From: Rhizopus arrhizus
Taxonomy: Eukaryota > Mucoromycota > Mucoromycetes > Mucorales > Rhizopodaceae
Reading direction: 5' to 3'
NCBI GenBank assembly: GCA_024220505.1
Contig: JAKZZE010000001.1
Location: 2,356,001 to 2,420,000, forward strand
DNA length: 64,000 bases
Shown here: positions 1-9,957 of the stretch, one piece after another
Position numbering within the stretch: the stretch's first letter is position 1
Layout: every line of letters starts with the position of its first letter
Position numbers and translations under genes: made by a program
Notes under the pieces: model-generated
What the model was told of the DNA's origin: nothing
What the model saw: only the letters and a program-made list of their open reading frames with translations
Database searches by the model: none

Positions 1-2
1 TG

Positions 3-425
3 ACCTACTCGGAAAAAGAAGACGTTGCCTCCCCCTCAGTCAGATCCACAACAGTAGCAAGTTGGATAAAATCAGCAATGCAAGCAGCAGAAATCGATAC
101 GACATAATTTCAAGCCTATTCAATTAGATTCGCATCAAGTACCGAAGCAGTTGAGCTAGGATATTTTGTTCAAAACATAAAAAAGCATGTAAACAGGAGC
201 TTGAATTCCAACGCATTTGAAAAATTCTACTACAAACGATCATTACAAGTACCATCCAGTGCAGCCATTAACCATTCAATTTTTTCTTCTACGGACAACA
301 GTATCATATTGGTGATCGGAGTGGATCCAACTAGGATTTGTTTAGGTACAACAAGCAATACCATTGTTGACGAAACAAAGACCGAAAATGTGATACATAC
401 CCGTCCATGGTACCATTCATCCTAG
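3..425 (+). pseudogene. DIRS-like tyrosine recombinase, C-terminal fragment
   Basis: Frame 3 reads as the C-terminal part of a tyrosine recombinase of DIRS-type retrotransposons. Visible pieces are SWIKSAMQAAEID, then QAYSIRFASSTEAVELG and finally SLNSNAFEKFYYKR. In this family the block around H-x-x-R and the terminal tyrosine form the active site. Here the first residue of the H-x-x-R box reads Y (AYSIR), and the tyrosine region FEKFYYK is retained. A stop codon (TAA, near 112-114) sits in frame before the HxxR block. The start lies outside the window. The copy is therefore a dead remnant. The assignment rests on remembered family features and was not tested by a search. Confidence 0.65.
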
Positions 426-640
426 TGATACAACTTTGGATTACTGTTAGTATTATTTTATAATTTTCACTAATTATATACATCCCTCCCAAAAAAAAAA
501 ATTTGAATTTATGTTTAGCTTACATTAAAAAGATAGGAGGGAAAAGAAGATTTTATTATTACTATTGCTTATATATATGTAAAATAAAATGTGGCTCATA
601 GAGCATGTATCACATTGGAGATCTTCGTTTCGTCAACATT
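367..640. repeat. Imperfect inverted repeat downstream of the recombinase
   Basis: About 34 bp at 367-400 (containing GACGAAACAAAGACC and ATGTGATACAT) is repeated in inverted, imperfect form at 604-640 (ATGTATCACAT and TTCGTTTCGTC). Inverted terminal or internal complementary repeats are characteristic of DIRS elements, so this fits the recombinase fragment just upstream. The loop between them is AT-rich and carries no gene. Confidence 0.5.
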
Positions 641-702
641 GGTATTCTCAGATTATTTGCACCATGAGCATTGTAAATTCTTAATTTAATACCAGATTAT
701 AT

Positions 703-741
703 CTGTACGCCTTGCGGCACCTGAATCAAATCCTATAAAAA
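703..741 (+). mobile_element. LINE-C 3' tail remnant
   Basis: The string GTACGCCTTGCGGCACC followed by AATCAAATCCT is nearly the same as the 3' tails of the two LINE-C copies at 34058-34888 (GTACGCCTTGCGGCACC then AATAAAATCCT). It is a decayed 3' end of that family. A 27-base T tract follows at 764-790. The rest of 426-834 shows no gene. Confidence 0.5.
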
Positions 742-758
742 GAAACCGTCAGATTATG

Positions 759-790
<32 letters not shown>

Positions 791-834
791 GCTACTACTG
801 TAGGAGGCGTTACTGTTTAAAAACATATTTTGAT

Positions 835-1200
835 ACGAAAATCTCATTGTTGTTGACAACCCTTTCATTACTCTATGTGGTTAACGCTGATCCTGCATGC
901 AGTAAGAATGCGATTGTAGAAATATGGCCTGGGCGCAAGTCTGGCATTACTATTTATGGTACAATGAAAATAACAGGTGGCAAAGACGCATGGCAAATCT
1001 CTGAACCAGCTTTGAATGATGCCTTTAATAACTGCTTCTTCGAAGGTGGAAGATGTATCGTAAGGGATCAGCTCACGTTTAGTTGTGTCACAACATATGA
1101 ATGGCAGAGCGTTAATTGGATTGGAAGAGGTAATATTGAATTCGATTGTCATAATGGTATATTGAATCATTGCTATGATGTTCATTGGACTAGAACTTGA
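835..1200 (+). pseudogene. Small secreted cysteine-containing protein with ACG in place of ATG
   Basis: An open frame of about 120 codons ends at 1200. Its N-terminus reads T-K-ISLLLTTLSLLYVVNA before DPACSKN, a clear signal peptide with a hydrophobic core and an A-x-A-like cleavage site (VNA|DP). The codon exactly where methionine is expected, 835-837, is ACG. No in-frame ATG lies upstream before the T tract. The mature part is about 100 residues with cysteines in ACSK, NNCFFEGGRC, FSC, FDC and NHC, so several disulfides are likely. I do not recognise the family. Either the start was lost by an ATG to ACG change, ACG is used as a start, or a short upstream exon supplies the ATG. I favour a recently disabled gene. 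Confidence 0.5.
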
Positions 1201-1381
1201 TTTTTAAAATAATATATAAAAATGAATGTCAGATTATATTTAGGGGAGCTTGCTTGTTCCACTATAATTTCTCGCTTTTCCTTTCCTTATTTTATTGACT
1301 AAAAATGAATTTAATTCTTTTTTTTTAGTCTAATTTTTTTCCCAATTTTTTTCATTTTCTTTATTTCTTTTTTCGTTGTGT

Positions 1382-4300
1382 ATGGCAAGCAATATCAAAA
1401 GAACAAATACCACTTCCTCCATCACATTTGATTATAGTGGTGGGCCTATACCTGAAGTCGTGAAAAAGTCATATGTACAACAACAGTTACCTGTTAGAAA
1501 GCAAAGCTTAGCAGCTTATGGAAAACCTATAAGAAAAAGAAATTTTCGGCCTTTAGCTACAACCCCTCGTCCTCCTGGAGGTTGGACTCAAGAAGAGGAC
1601 GAGTTTGATTTTAAGGATAGACCACCTTCTTCAATTGTCTGTACTGAACCCATTGATCCTTCTCAGGTGATTCAAGAAGAAGAAGAGGATAATCCAACTT
1701 ATTTAAATACGAATTTCAGTGAAGAAATGTTGATTGACGACGTTGATATTGATGATGATCATTACCGAGAATGGCGTAAGGGTAAATAAGGAGTTTTATT
1801 ACCGAAGGAAACGCTCTTTTTTGCATAATAACCAATTTTCTTTCTTTTTTTTTTTTTTTAAAAAAAAAGCGAGTTTATCAAGCGATACTGCAACAATAAT
1901 CCAATTGGATTATTCAGAGGATACTTCTACTCTTTTGAGAATGCAGCAAAAAAGACAAGAGCAGCAAAAATCGATTGATGCTTACTACAATAAATCAATA
2001 CAAAATGCTTTATTATCGCAGGTTGCAAGCGAATTTTATAGAAGAATACCACTAGTTACATTAACTAAAGATGATATTGAATATCGAAATGCATTCAGTG
2101 GAGAAGAAGCAATTGTATATATACATATATGGCATACGAAATGGTTACTTGTCTATTCACTAATCATTCTCCCTTTTTTCTTTATTTAGAATTGCTTGCT
2201 TTCTGTACTTTGCATCATAGATCGTAAGCAAGCTTTATCCATTGGACGCGCCTTAGGCAACCAACAATTTTTTCATGATGTCAATTACGAACATAGTTTA
2301 ATGGATTCTGTAGATGAGCTATATGTATTTCGCTACAAAAAGGAACATGACATATCTACAGACAATGGTAAACGTATACTGTGCTTTTTACTGTAAGCTA
2401 ATACATATGTAAAATTAGAACCACAAAACATAGAATTACCTAATGGTGTATATACACCTTTCACTGATTGTTATTCACCTACTTGTAAAGATGAAGCTCC
2501 CTGTTATAGCTTTGGTTGTCCAAAAAAAAAGGTAAATCAACATATATTTATCTAATTGTGAATCTAACTCTATATAATCAGAGTTTAAAAAGAAGTCCAA
2601 GCCAATCATCTCTTCAAGAAAAGGTTTGTATCACCAAAATGATAATTGTGGCGTGTAGTTGATTACTTCATACAGGAAGAGGAAACGAGTAGTTTATGGA
2701 TACATTCCGTACCTGGAAATGTTGTTGAAGCAACTTCACCACAAGAAATCAAACGCCAAGAGTGCATTTACGAATTAATTTATACAGAACGGGATTTTGT
2801 AAAAGACCTTCAATACATGGATCATGTAAAGCCGTGTACTTTTTCTTTTATATGCGTATACATTACTAATCCCTTTATACACTACTAGTTTTGGATTAAA
2901 CCACTGTTAACACAAGATATTATTGCGGAAGAAAACCGAGAAACCTTTGTAGACCTCGTATTCTCCAATCTTGCAGAGATAGAATCAATCAATTCAGAGC
3001 TTTCTAGGGCACTTGATCAGAGACAATCAGAAGCTTATCTTGTACCCAATATTGGAGATATTATGCTGCAACATGTAGGCAACTTTGAGCCTTTTGTACG
3101 ATATGGTGCAAATCAGGTTATTGGTAAATTTTATTTTGAGCTCGAAAAAAAGAGAAATCCGCGATTTGCAAAATTTGTAGAAGTAAGAAACAATTTGGCT
3201 TTTACAAGTATAGGAGATAAAAATTTCTTTAATTAAATAGGAAACAGAAAGGAAACCTCAATCGCGCAGATTGGAATTAAATGGCTATCTCACAAAACCA
3301 ACAACTCGATTGGGTCGATATAATCTTTTGCTAAGAGAGATACTCAAAAGAACGCCAGATGATAATTCAGACAAAGAACTGATTCCACAAGTCATGGAAA
3401 ACATCACCCAATATTTGATCCAAGTTAATGCCGATACTGGCAAAAGTGAAAATAAATTTAACCTTGAACAGATCCAAACAAGACTTTCATTCAAGACATC
3501 GGCCGAATTTGATGTGAGTTATTTGTTTTAAATTATTTTTTATATTTTGGTATGCTTACTAGCTTTCATGTATGATTAGTGCCTTCAGCTACAAGATCCT
3601 GAAAGACAGTTGCTTATGAAGGGTAGACTGAAAAGGAAAGGAAATACATCTTCTGAATCAGCAGATGTTCAAGTGTTTTTATTCGATAACTATTTAGTTA
3701 TTGCTAAGATTAAATATGTAGACTACCTTGAGACCTATCGAGCACTTAGAAAGGTATTAGCTTTTTAAAAGTATATTTTACTGTTCATTTACACATACAA
3801 TATATACTATAGCCTATACCACTTGAGTTGTTATCAGTTCACGTCAGTTCAATTAGCAAGCGTGAAAAGCGAGCGAGTTCACTGTTACCTTACAGCAAAT
3901 CTCCAAATTCCTTAAACAATGCTATACCTAAACCATCTACTTCTGATAATTTTCAGTCAACCAAATCAAATAATTTGTCCATCATATTTACTCATCACGG
4001 CCGTCGTGGTGCCTCACCCATCACGCTCTATGCCACCTCTGCCTCTAATCAACAACTATGGGTGAAAACAATCAAAGGCCAGCAAGAGTCCCTGGCCAAA
4101 AAACGATGCGTCTTTTCAATCATACCTCTTATTAAGAGTCATTTTACAACTTCTAATCGCGTTAACAGTACTGTGACTTTAGATACTAATCATAAAAGGT
4201 TTTTAATTGGTACTGATCAGGGCGTGTATGTGACCAACAAAGATCCAGAGACTAAAAAGTTAGCTGTTTCTCGCGTTATTCACCTCGACAAGGTCTCTCA

Positions 4301-5325
4301 AATTGAGGCTATGCCTGAATCCCAAATCCTGGTGCTTGCCGACAAGACTCTTTGGTCTTTCCCACTCGATGTCTTATCACCCAGCTCCTCATCACAGGTA
4401 AAGAGGGGGCGATCTGTTAGTCAGAATACAGCCTTTTTTCACGTAGGAGAGTGCCTATCAAAGACATTAGTATGCGTCGTCAGGATAAATACTCTCTCAG
4501 CTACAACCATTCGTGTATTTGAGCCTGTTGTCATGGATGAAAGCAAAAAGACAAAACCTATGTTTAGTATAAGAAGACTTGTTAGAGGTGGGCCCGTTGG
4601 ATTGAAAGCTTATAAAGATTTATATTTGCCAGGTGAAGCTTCTTCGATCAGCTTGCTTAAATCTAAGATGTGTATATCTTCGGCCAAGGAGATTGGTGTC
4701 GTTGACATGAAAACCTTTGGGGTACAAGGTATATCGTGATTACAATCAAAAGCATTCATTGGGGCTCATTTTTCTCTTTGATAGCTCTACTCGATCCAGA
4801 AGACGAAAACCTTTCTTTTGTTTTCTCACGGACAGACATTAAGCCAGTTACAATTTATAGAATTAAATTCGCAGAATATTTGGTTTGCTATAATGGTAGA
4901 AAATGAACACATAGAAAACAAGAGCTTGAATTAACACTGTTGATGAATAGAATTTGCATTTTTAGTTGACCAAAGAGGACGATTCATCCAATCAAGCGTA
5001 CGAATTGACTGGGAGGGTGCTCCAGATTCATTTGCTTTATCTTATCCATACCTACTTGCATTTGAACCTGATTTCATTGAAGTCAGACATGTTTATACAG
5101 TAATAAGAAACATATATATGAAATATATAGACATTTTCTAATGTTAGCTTACAGGGAAACTTGGAGCAAATCATACGAGGCAAAAATATTCGTTGTACTA
5201 GTAATAATACTCATAATTCCATCCTGCAGTGCTCAATGAATGATCCTGAAGATGATGGACATCAAATTGTATACCAGTTAGAAAGAACAGTTGAAATTAA
5301 CTCTTCACCTTTATCCCCTCATTAA
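1382..5325 (+). CDS. Rho1 guanine nucleotide exchange factor, Rom2/Rgf type (DEP-RhoGEF-PH-CNH)
   Basis: Thirteen exons can be placed: 1382-1775, 1870-2114, 2190-2367, 2419-2531, 2582-2623, 2676-2825, 2889-3182, 3241-3513, 3580-3753, 3813-4728, 4785-4895, 4966-5099 and 5155-5325. All introns are short and GT-AG. Order of domains: a disordered acidic N-terminus; a DEP-like segment (FSGEEAINCLLSVL to ELYVFR); the LPNGVYTPFTDCYSPTC block typical of Rom2-like proteins; a Dbl-homology domain starting at EIKRQECIYELIYTERDFV and continuing FWIKPL; a PH domain (KGRLKRKG to LPYSKS); and a C-terminal citron/NIK homology domain (SRVIHLDKVSQIE, FCYN, WEGAP). Family members activate Rho1 in the cell-wall integrity pathway at sites of polarised growth. 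The first ATG, after a pyrimidine-rich leader, gives a continuous spliced reading frame. The exon map is from sequence; the role is from the family. Confidence 0.88.
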
Positions 5326-6178
5326 AAGTTCTTATAATAGCTATTATTAATATTTTATCATCACTTCTACTAATAATAATTATAATAATAATGCCAAATT
5401 ATAAATTGTTGGCTATAAACTAATGCTTATAAATTTCTGTTTGGCATTTTAAAGTAATGTACAATCCTTTTTTACTTCAATCCCCAATTCCTACTTTTGT
5501 TTATTGTATCATTGATTGCATTGTTATTTTCTGCTTTTACTGTACCCAAAGACAGTGTTGTCTCCATTAGCGATACGATTGAGGAGTGCTTAGCATGCAT
5601 GAATGAATACATTTAAGTACAAATTATATAAACTCATAATAACTAGCTACTAATCTTACAAATCGGAAACTTGCAAAAAAAAAAAAGGTATTATTTTTAA
5701 TAAACTATTTTATTATTATTTAAGCTTTCTTTTAACCAGTGAAGCTTAAATCTAAGTTTGTGAACTGTCTTTTTCTTCTGCCTTAGTCACAGGATGACCA
5801 TAAAATATCTATTGTCCCACATCAGGGCATTCGTTACTAATTCTCCTTATGTAGTGGCGCTGATAAAGCATGATATTACCCAGATTGTAGATGAATAGAG
5901 CAGTGATTGCAAAACAGAAAACTCTTTCACATCCTACATACTAAAATTTTTGGCACATATATTTTTTCATTGTAATGGCAAAATTGGATAGTGAGACTTA
6001 TTCAATCACAAAGCTTTTTATACAACATTCGATCATTACAATTAGAGCAATTAAACTACCACAGTAGACACTTGAAACACTTTTTACTAAAAATACATTT
6101 TATTGTTTTCAATAAACAAAGATTAAACTTGTATTTATTAATGCTTCTATTATACTGTTTCTATAAAATACAATAACG
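5326..6178. other. Intergenic, tail-to-tail between the Rho GEF and PPR genes
   Basis: AT-rich 3' flanks of two convergent genes. On the minus strand, 5940-5809 is an open stretch of 43 codons after a possible acceptor (TTTTAG), with a hydrophobic run VFCFAITALFIYNLGNIML and then a basic segment QRHYIRRI. This resembles the last exon of a small one-helix membrane protein, but I found no convincing upstream exon, so I do not call a gene. Otherwise nothing is seen. Confidence 0.3.
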
Positions 6179-9100
6179 TCACACCCGTTCCTCTCTTAAG
6201 AACTTTTTAATTCTTTCAATTACAGCAGATCTTAATCGAAGAACACCCATGTTCTCTGCTCCTGGGATTCTGAATCTTGTAGCGAATGCAAAACATGTGC
6301 GATCATGAAGCTGATTGCTTGCATCTATATCTAATTTATCTCTACTACGCTCAACTTTATCTAATAGTCGACTGTCTTGTTCATTTTCATCTTCTTCATC
6401 TACTGAATCAGAAGCAAGGAATTGTTCAGATACTATTTGACATGCTTTATCCAATTTGTTGTTCCCCAGTAAGGATACAATATAACGATTCCAGTTTTGC
6501 TCATCAAATTGATAATTCTTACTTTCTAGCTGGCTCCAAAGGTTTTCAATTTCTTCACTGCGATCTTGTTGTACAAGTGAATCAATGTAAATTGATAATG
6601 CAAAGTATGAAGCCTGTTCGGGTATAGATTCTTCAGTAGGCTCGATAACTTGGATATTTTGTTCACTGGTGATTTCTAATAATTGCAAATGATCATAATA
6701 TTTTTCAGGGATTGGTATACGACTTATGTTTGGATCAATATTCTCCACAAATTCTTGGTGTTTTGCTGGTTCTTGTAAAGCTTGCCACATTGTCTCAACG
6801 GCGTCATAACGCTTTTCATTTTGAAACATGCTCATCAAAGTAACATAGACCGGCACTGTAACAGGTACATGAAGTTCGACCATTTTGTTGAATAGCTCTT
6901 TTGCTCGATTAAAGTTACCATTCTTACTGTATGCATCAATCAAGGGATTGAATAAGTAGGATGAAAGAACGCTTTTGCCCGCCATCAGTAATTCATCTGC
7001 CTTATCAAGTAAATCTTCAATTGTTTGGGGTACAACAGTTTCGTATGGTGCTATGTTCCGAGTGTATTGAACATTGACATTTCTTAAAACATTCTTTTGG
7101 TGCAGTGGGGAATTTTTTGATCTTTCAATAGCTTCTTGCAGGATGGATTCAGCAAAGTCTAATTCGTTTGCTTTCGCACATCCATTAACTAATATACTCC
7201 AAGTGTAAGGTGAAGGCTTCAAGCCAGCTTGAAGCATTTGATCCATAATCGACCTTGCCTCTGATGTTCTATGAGCTTCAAAGTACGTTTGCATTAAAAT
7301 CGTTTTACAAATAGGTCCTGGTAAAATGCCGTTGGTTGTCATTGTATCCATAATGGCTTCAACTGCTTGTACATCTTTACGCCTGGAATAAAAGTACATG
7401 AGGATGCCGTACGTCTTTTCATTCGGCTCTACTTTCACACTATTCATTAGTCGGTAGGTCTCAAATACCTTTTCCATCTCATTATTCTTTGCATAAGCGT
7501 ACAGCAAGGTGTTGTAAATAGATATATCCGGACTCCATCTCTTTTTATAAGCTTCAAAAAGGCGTTCAGTGCCTGCTATATCACGCGCTTTTGCATGCGA
7601 CTTTAGTAAAGCAGCATAAACATGAGAGGTTGCTGGTAAATTTGCTTCGATCAACAAGGACGCTATTCGATGAGCGCTTTGCGGGTCGCCTTTATTTGCA
7701 TAGTAACCTAGTAGCGGTAAAAATGTTTTTGTGCTAGGACCTACGCTGCTATCAATTGCTTTTAATAATGAAAAGGCCTCTGAGAGCTTCCCATTGTTGA
7801 TATAGCCTTTGAAAATCAGATCTAACACTACTGTCGTTTTTGAGCCTCGTCCTCTAAGAAACTTCAACGCTTGAAGTGCTGAATCCATGTCACCGAGTTT
7901 TATGAAACATTCGACGATAGATGAAGCAATGTAATCGTTTGGCCGTATGTTTTTGCGGCGACACATATAACGATACACCCTTCGCAACATTGGCAAATCG
8001 CCTTTCTTTGCAAACATGTCTATCAGTGTAGCAAAGGTGTAGATATCTGGGTTCAAACCAGCTTCACGTAACATATCATAGGCTCTATTTGCTCCTTCTA
8101 CATCTGGTTCTGGCTTTTTATGAGCGTGTACGTCAATCAAGGCATTGAAAGTAACAATGCTTGGTTCAATGCCTTCCTTATGCACCATTTCATCCAATAA
8201 CTCCATAGCTTTATCTGTATTACCAGCCCTTCCAACTTTGTGTATAAGTGCTGTCATCATTGGAAGTGTCCGAGGTATATTTCTATTTGCCATAAAATCG
8301 TTTATGCTTAAAGCATAATCTGGTCGGCCTGCATTTGAAAAATAAAAGACCAAGCTTTGGTAAATCACTGGATCCAGTTCCATCATATCTACATCTGCTG
8401 CAATCTTTGGTTGAATCCAGGTGCATACTTTTTCCACCATATCATCAGAGTATCCTGCTTTTCTAATAGCATCCAGAAGTGTAGTAGTAGCTGTGTTTGC
8501 TGGTCTCACACGGTGCTCCAGCATGTATCCATATATTCTCATCATATTCTCTGCTGCTACTTCATACCCAATAGACTTCTTCCTTTCTTCGTATGCTCCC
8601 ATCATAATGTTAAATGCTTTTCTTGTTTCCGATTCATCCGGTACGATTAATAAATTATCATTTCTTAAATCTTCAAATACTCTTTCCATTTCTTTTAACT
8701 TTCCATTCTGCCCGAGTAATTTCATCACCAAGAGTCTTTCCCTTCTGCCTACTCGGTATCCCAATAGTTTCATATCTTCTACAAGTGTCAATACAGATTC
8801 GAGGCCCAAGACACTATTATTTTGGCGGTAAAAGGATCGAACAAGACGATTATACTGATCGCGGGATATGTATTTTTGAATATGTTGAGAGGCCAAGTCT
8901 TGATAACAGTCCCATGCAAATTCTGGATTTCCTTGCCTTAATAACTTAAAAGTGTTCTCTGTTAACGATTGTGCAATGACTGCATTCGATTGATCCAAAG
9001 CAGCGGAAAGAACAGAGTCGTAACTATAATCCTCTTTTCCGGAATCTCGGTTAGTTGTCGTAGTGGATATTGATTGTGCAATTGGAATATATTGTGGGGT

Positions 9101-9205
9101 ATTCCAGTGTCTCATATGAGTTTTGCTGTAGGTTACAGAGTTACCAAGCCTGTTTCTATTCATGGTGAAAAATGGACGTTTGGAATGCCCTCGCAAACGA
9201 TTCAT
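6179..9205 (-). CDS. Pentatricopeptide repeat protein, probably mitochondrial
   Basis: A single uninterrupted frame of 1008 residues. The N-terminus is rich in Arg, Ser and Thr with few acidic residues (MNRLRGHSKRPFFTMNRNR), as expected for a mitochondrial presequence. From about residue 130 to 850 the protein is made of tandem 35-residue helical repeats. Clear ones include PSIVTFNALIDVHAHKK, DIYTFATLIDMFAKKGD, DISIYNTLLYAYAKNNEMEK, NEKTYGILMYFYSRRKDV and SPYTWSILVNGCAKANELDF. The N-x-L/Y and D positions are those of PPR motifs. Such proteins bind organellar RNA and control its processing, stability or translation. No catalytic tail is evident after the repeats. It is convergent with the Rho GEF and divergent from the acyltransferase. 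I cannot name the yeast orthologue. Confidence 0.88.
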   Translation of the reverse strand: MNRLRGHSKRPFFTMNRNRLGNSVTYSKTHMRHWNTPQYIPIAQSISTTTTNRDSGKEDYSYDSVLSAALDQSNAVIAQSLTENTFKLLRQGNPEFAWDCYQDLASQHIQKYISRDQYNRLVRSFYRQNNSVLGLESVLTLVEDMKLLGYRVGRRERLLVMKLLGQNGKLKEMERVFEDLRNDNLLIVPDESETRKAFNIMMGAYEERKKSIGYEVAAENMMRIYGYMLEHRVRPANTATTTLLDAIRKAGYSDDMVEKVCTWIQPKIAADVDMMELDPVIYQSLVFYFSNAGRPDYALSINDFMANRNIPRTLPMMTALIHKVGRAGNTDKAMELLDEMVHKEGIEPSIVTFNALIDVHAHKKPEPDVEGANRAYDMLREAGLNPDIYTFATLIDMFAKKGDLPMLRRVYRYMCRRKNIRPNDYIASSIVECFIKLGDMDSALQALKFLRGRGSKTTVVLDLIFKGYINNGKLSEAFSLLKAIDSSVGPSTKTFLPLLGYYANKGDPQSAHRIASLLIEANLPATSHVYAALLKSHAKARDIAGTERLFEAYKKRWSPDISIYNTLLYAYAKNNEMEKVFETYRLMNSVKVEPNEKTYGILMYFYSRRKDVQAVEAIMDTMTTNGILPGPICKTILMQTYFEAHRTSEARSIMDQMLQAGLKPSPYTWSILVNGCAKANELDFAESILQEAIERSKNSPLHQKNVLRNVNVQYTRNIAPYETVVPQTIEDLLDKADELLMAGKSVLSSYLFNPLIDAYSKNGNFNRAKELFNKMVELHVPVTVPVYVTLMSMFQNEKRYDAVETMWQALQEPAKHQEFVENIDPNISRIPIPEKYYDHLQLLEITSEQNIQVIEPTEESIPEQASYFALSIYIDSLVQQDRSEEIENLWSQLESKNYQFDEQNWNRYIVSLLGNNKLDKACQIVSEQFLASDSVDEEDENEQDSRLLDKVERSRDKLDIDASNQLHDRTCFAFATRFRIPGAENMGVLRLRSAVIERIKKFLREERV

Positions 9206-9957
9206 CCAAGAAGCGTTGCAAGAAGTGATATTTGTGCGTTTAAGGCTGCAAGCATTTCTCTAAAATACAAAAGATATCAGCTACTGTTTTCTAGCAAAAG
9301 GCTATAAGTTCTTACTTGGCATTGCTTACAAGTCGCAGCAGCTGTAAGAGAAAGCATTATTTTCAAAAGGACAAATTCAGGATAATAAAAATTAAGCAGT
9401 TTTTGTATTATTGACAAATTTAGAATGGCTTACAATGTTGTCCCTTCTCTATTATTTTTTATACAGTTGATGAGCTGCTGTCCCTTGTTTTACTCTAAAA
9501 AAAAATTGAAAAATGGCAAGATCTTTTTTGCTGGTCCTTAATGAAAGTCACAAATGATATTTAAATTACCGCATTTGACAAGGGACACTATCTGCAATGC
9601 ATTTTGCTATTACATGTATTCCCATGCTGCAAAGTTTTTTTTTTTAATAAAAACATAATGATTAATTTGTTGTCTAAAATTTAAACATAAAAAAAAAAAT
9701 TTAGCCACGTCTTTAACTTATCAATATGGCAGCTTCCTTAATAGAACATCTTTCGAAGCAGACAATAATCCCAGGAAATGATTTTTGTTTAAATGCAAAG
9801 GAAATAGTCAAAAGAGATTGTAAATACCCATCACGCGTTTAATCGTGTACATTTTGTGTGGATCTGTGTCACAACCAATCATATTCAGCATTGCTCTTCT
9901 TTTTTACTGCTTTAAGCTATCTTTTTTTTTATTCAATCTTTTTTTTTATATATAATA
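9206..9957. promoter_or_regulatory. Divergent intergenic region between the PPR and GPAT genes
   Basis: About 750 bp separates two genes transcribed away from each other, so it should hold both promoters. It contains several A or T homopolymers of 7-10 bases (for example near 9637 and 9690) and a pyrimidine-rich run directly upstream of the GPAT ATG (about 9897-9947). No further gene is seen. An upstream in-frame leucine-rich stretch before the PPR ATG (9206-9245) is also open, so a slightly longer N-terminus cannot be excluded. Confidence 0.5.
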
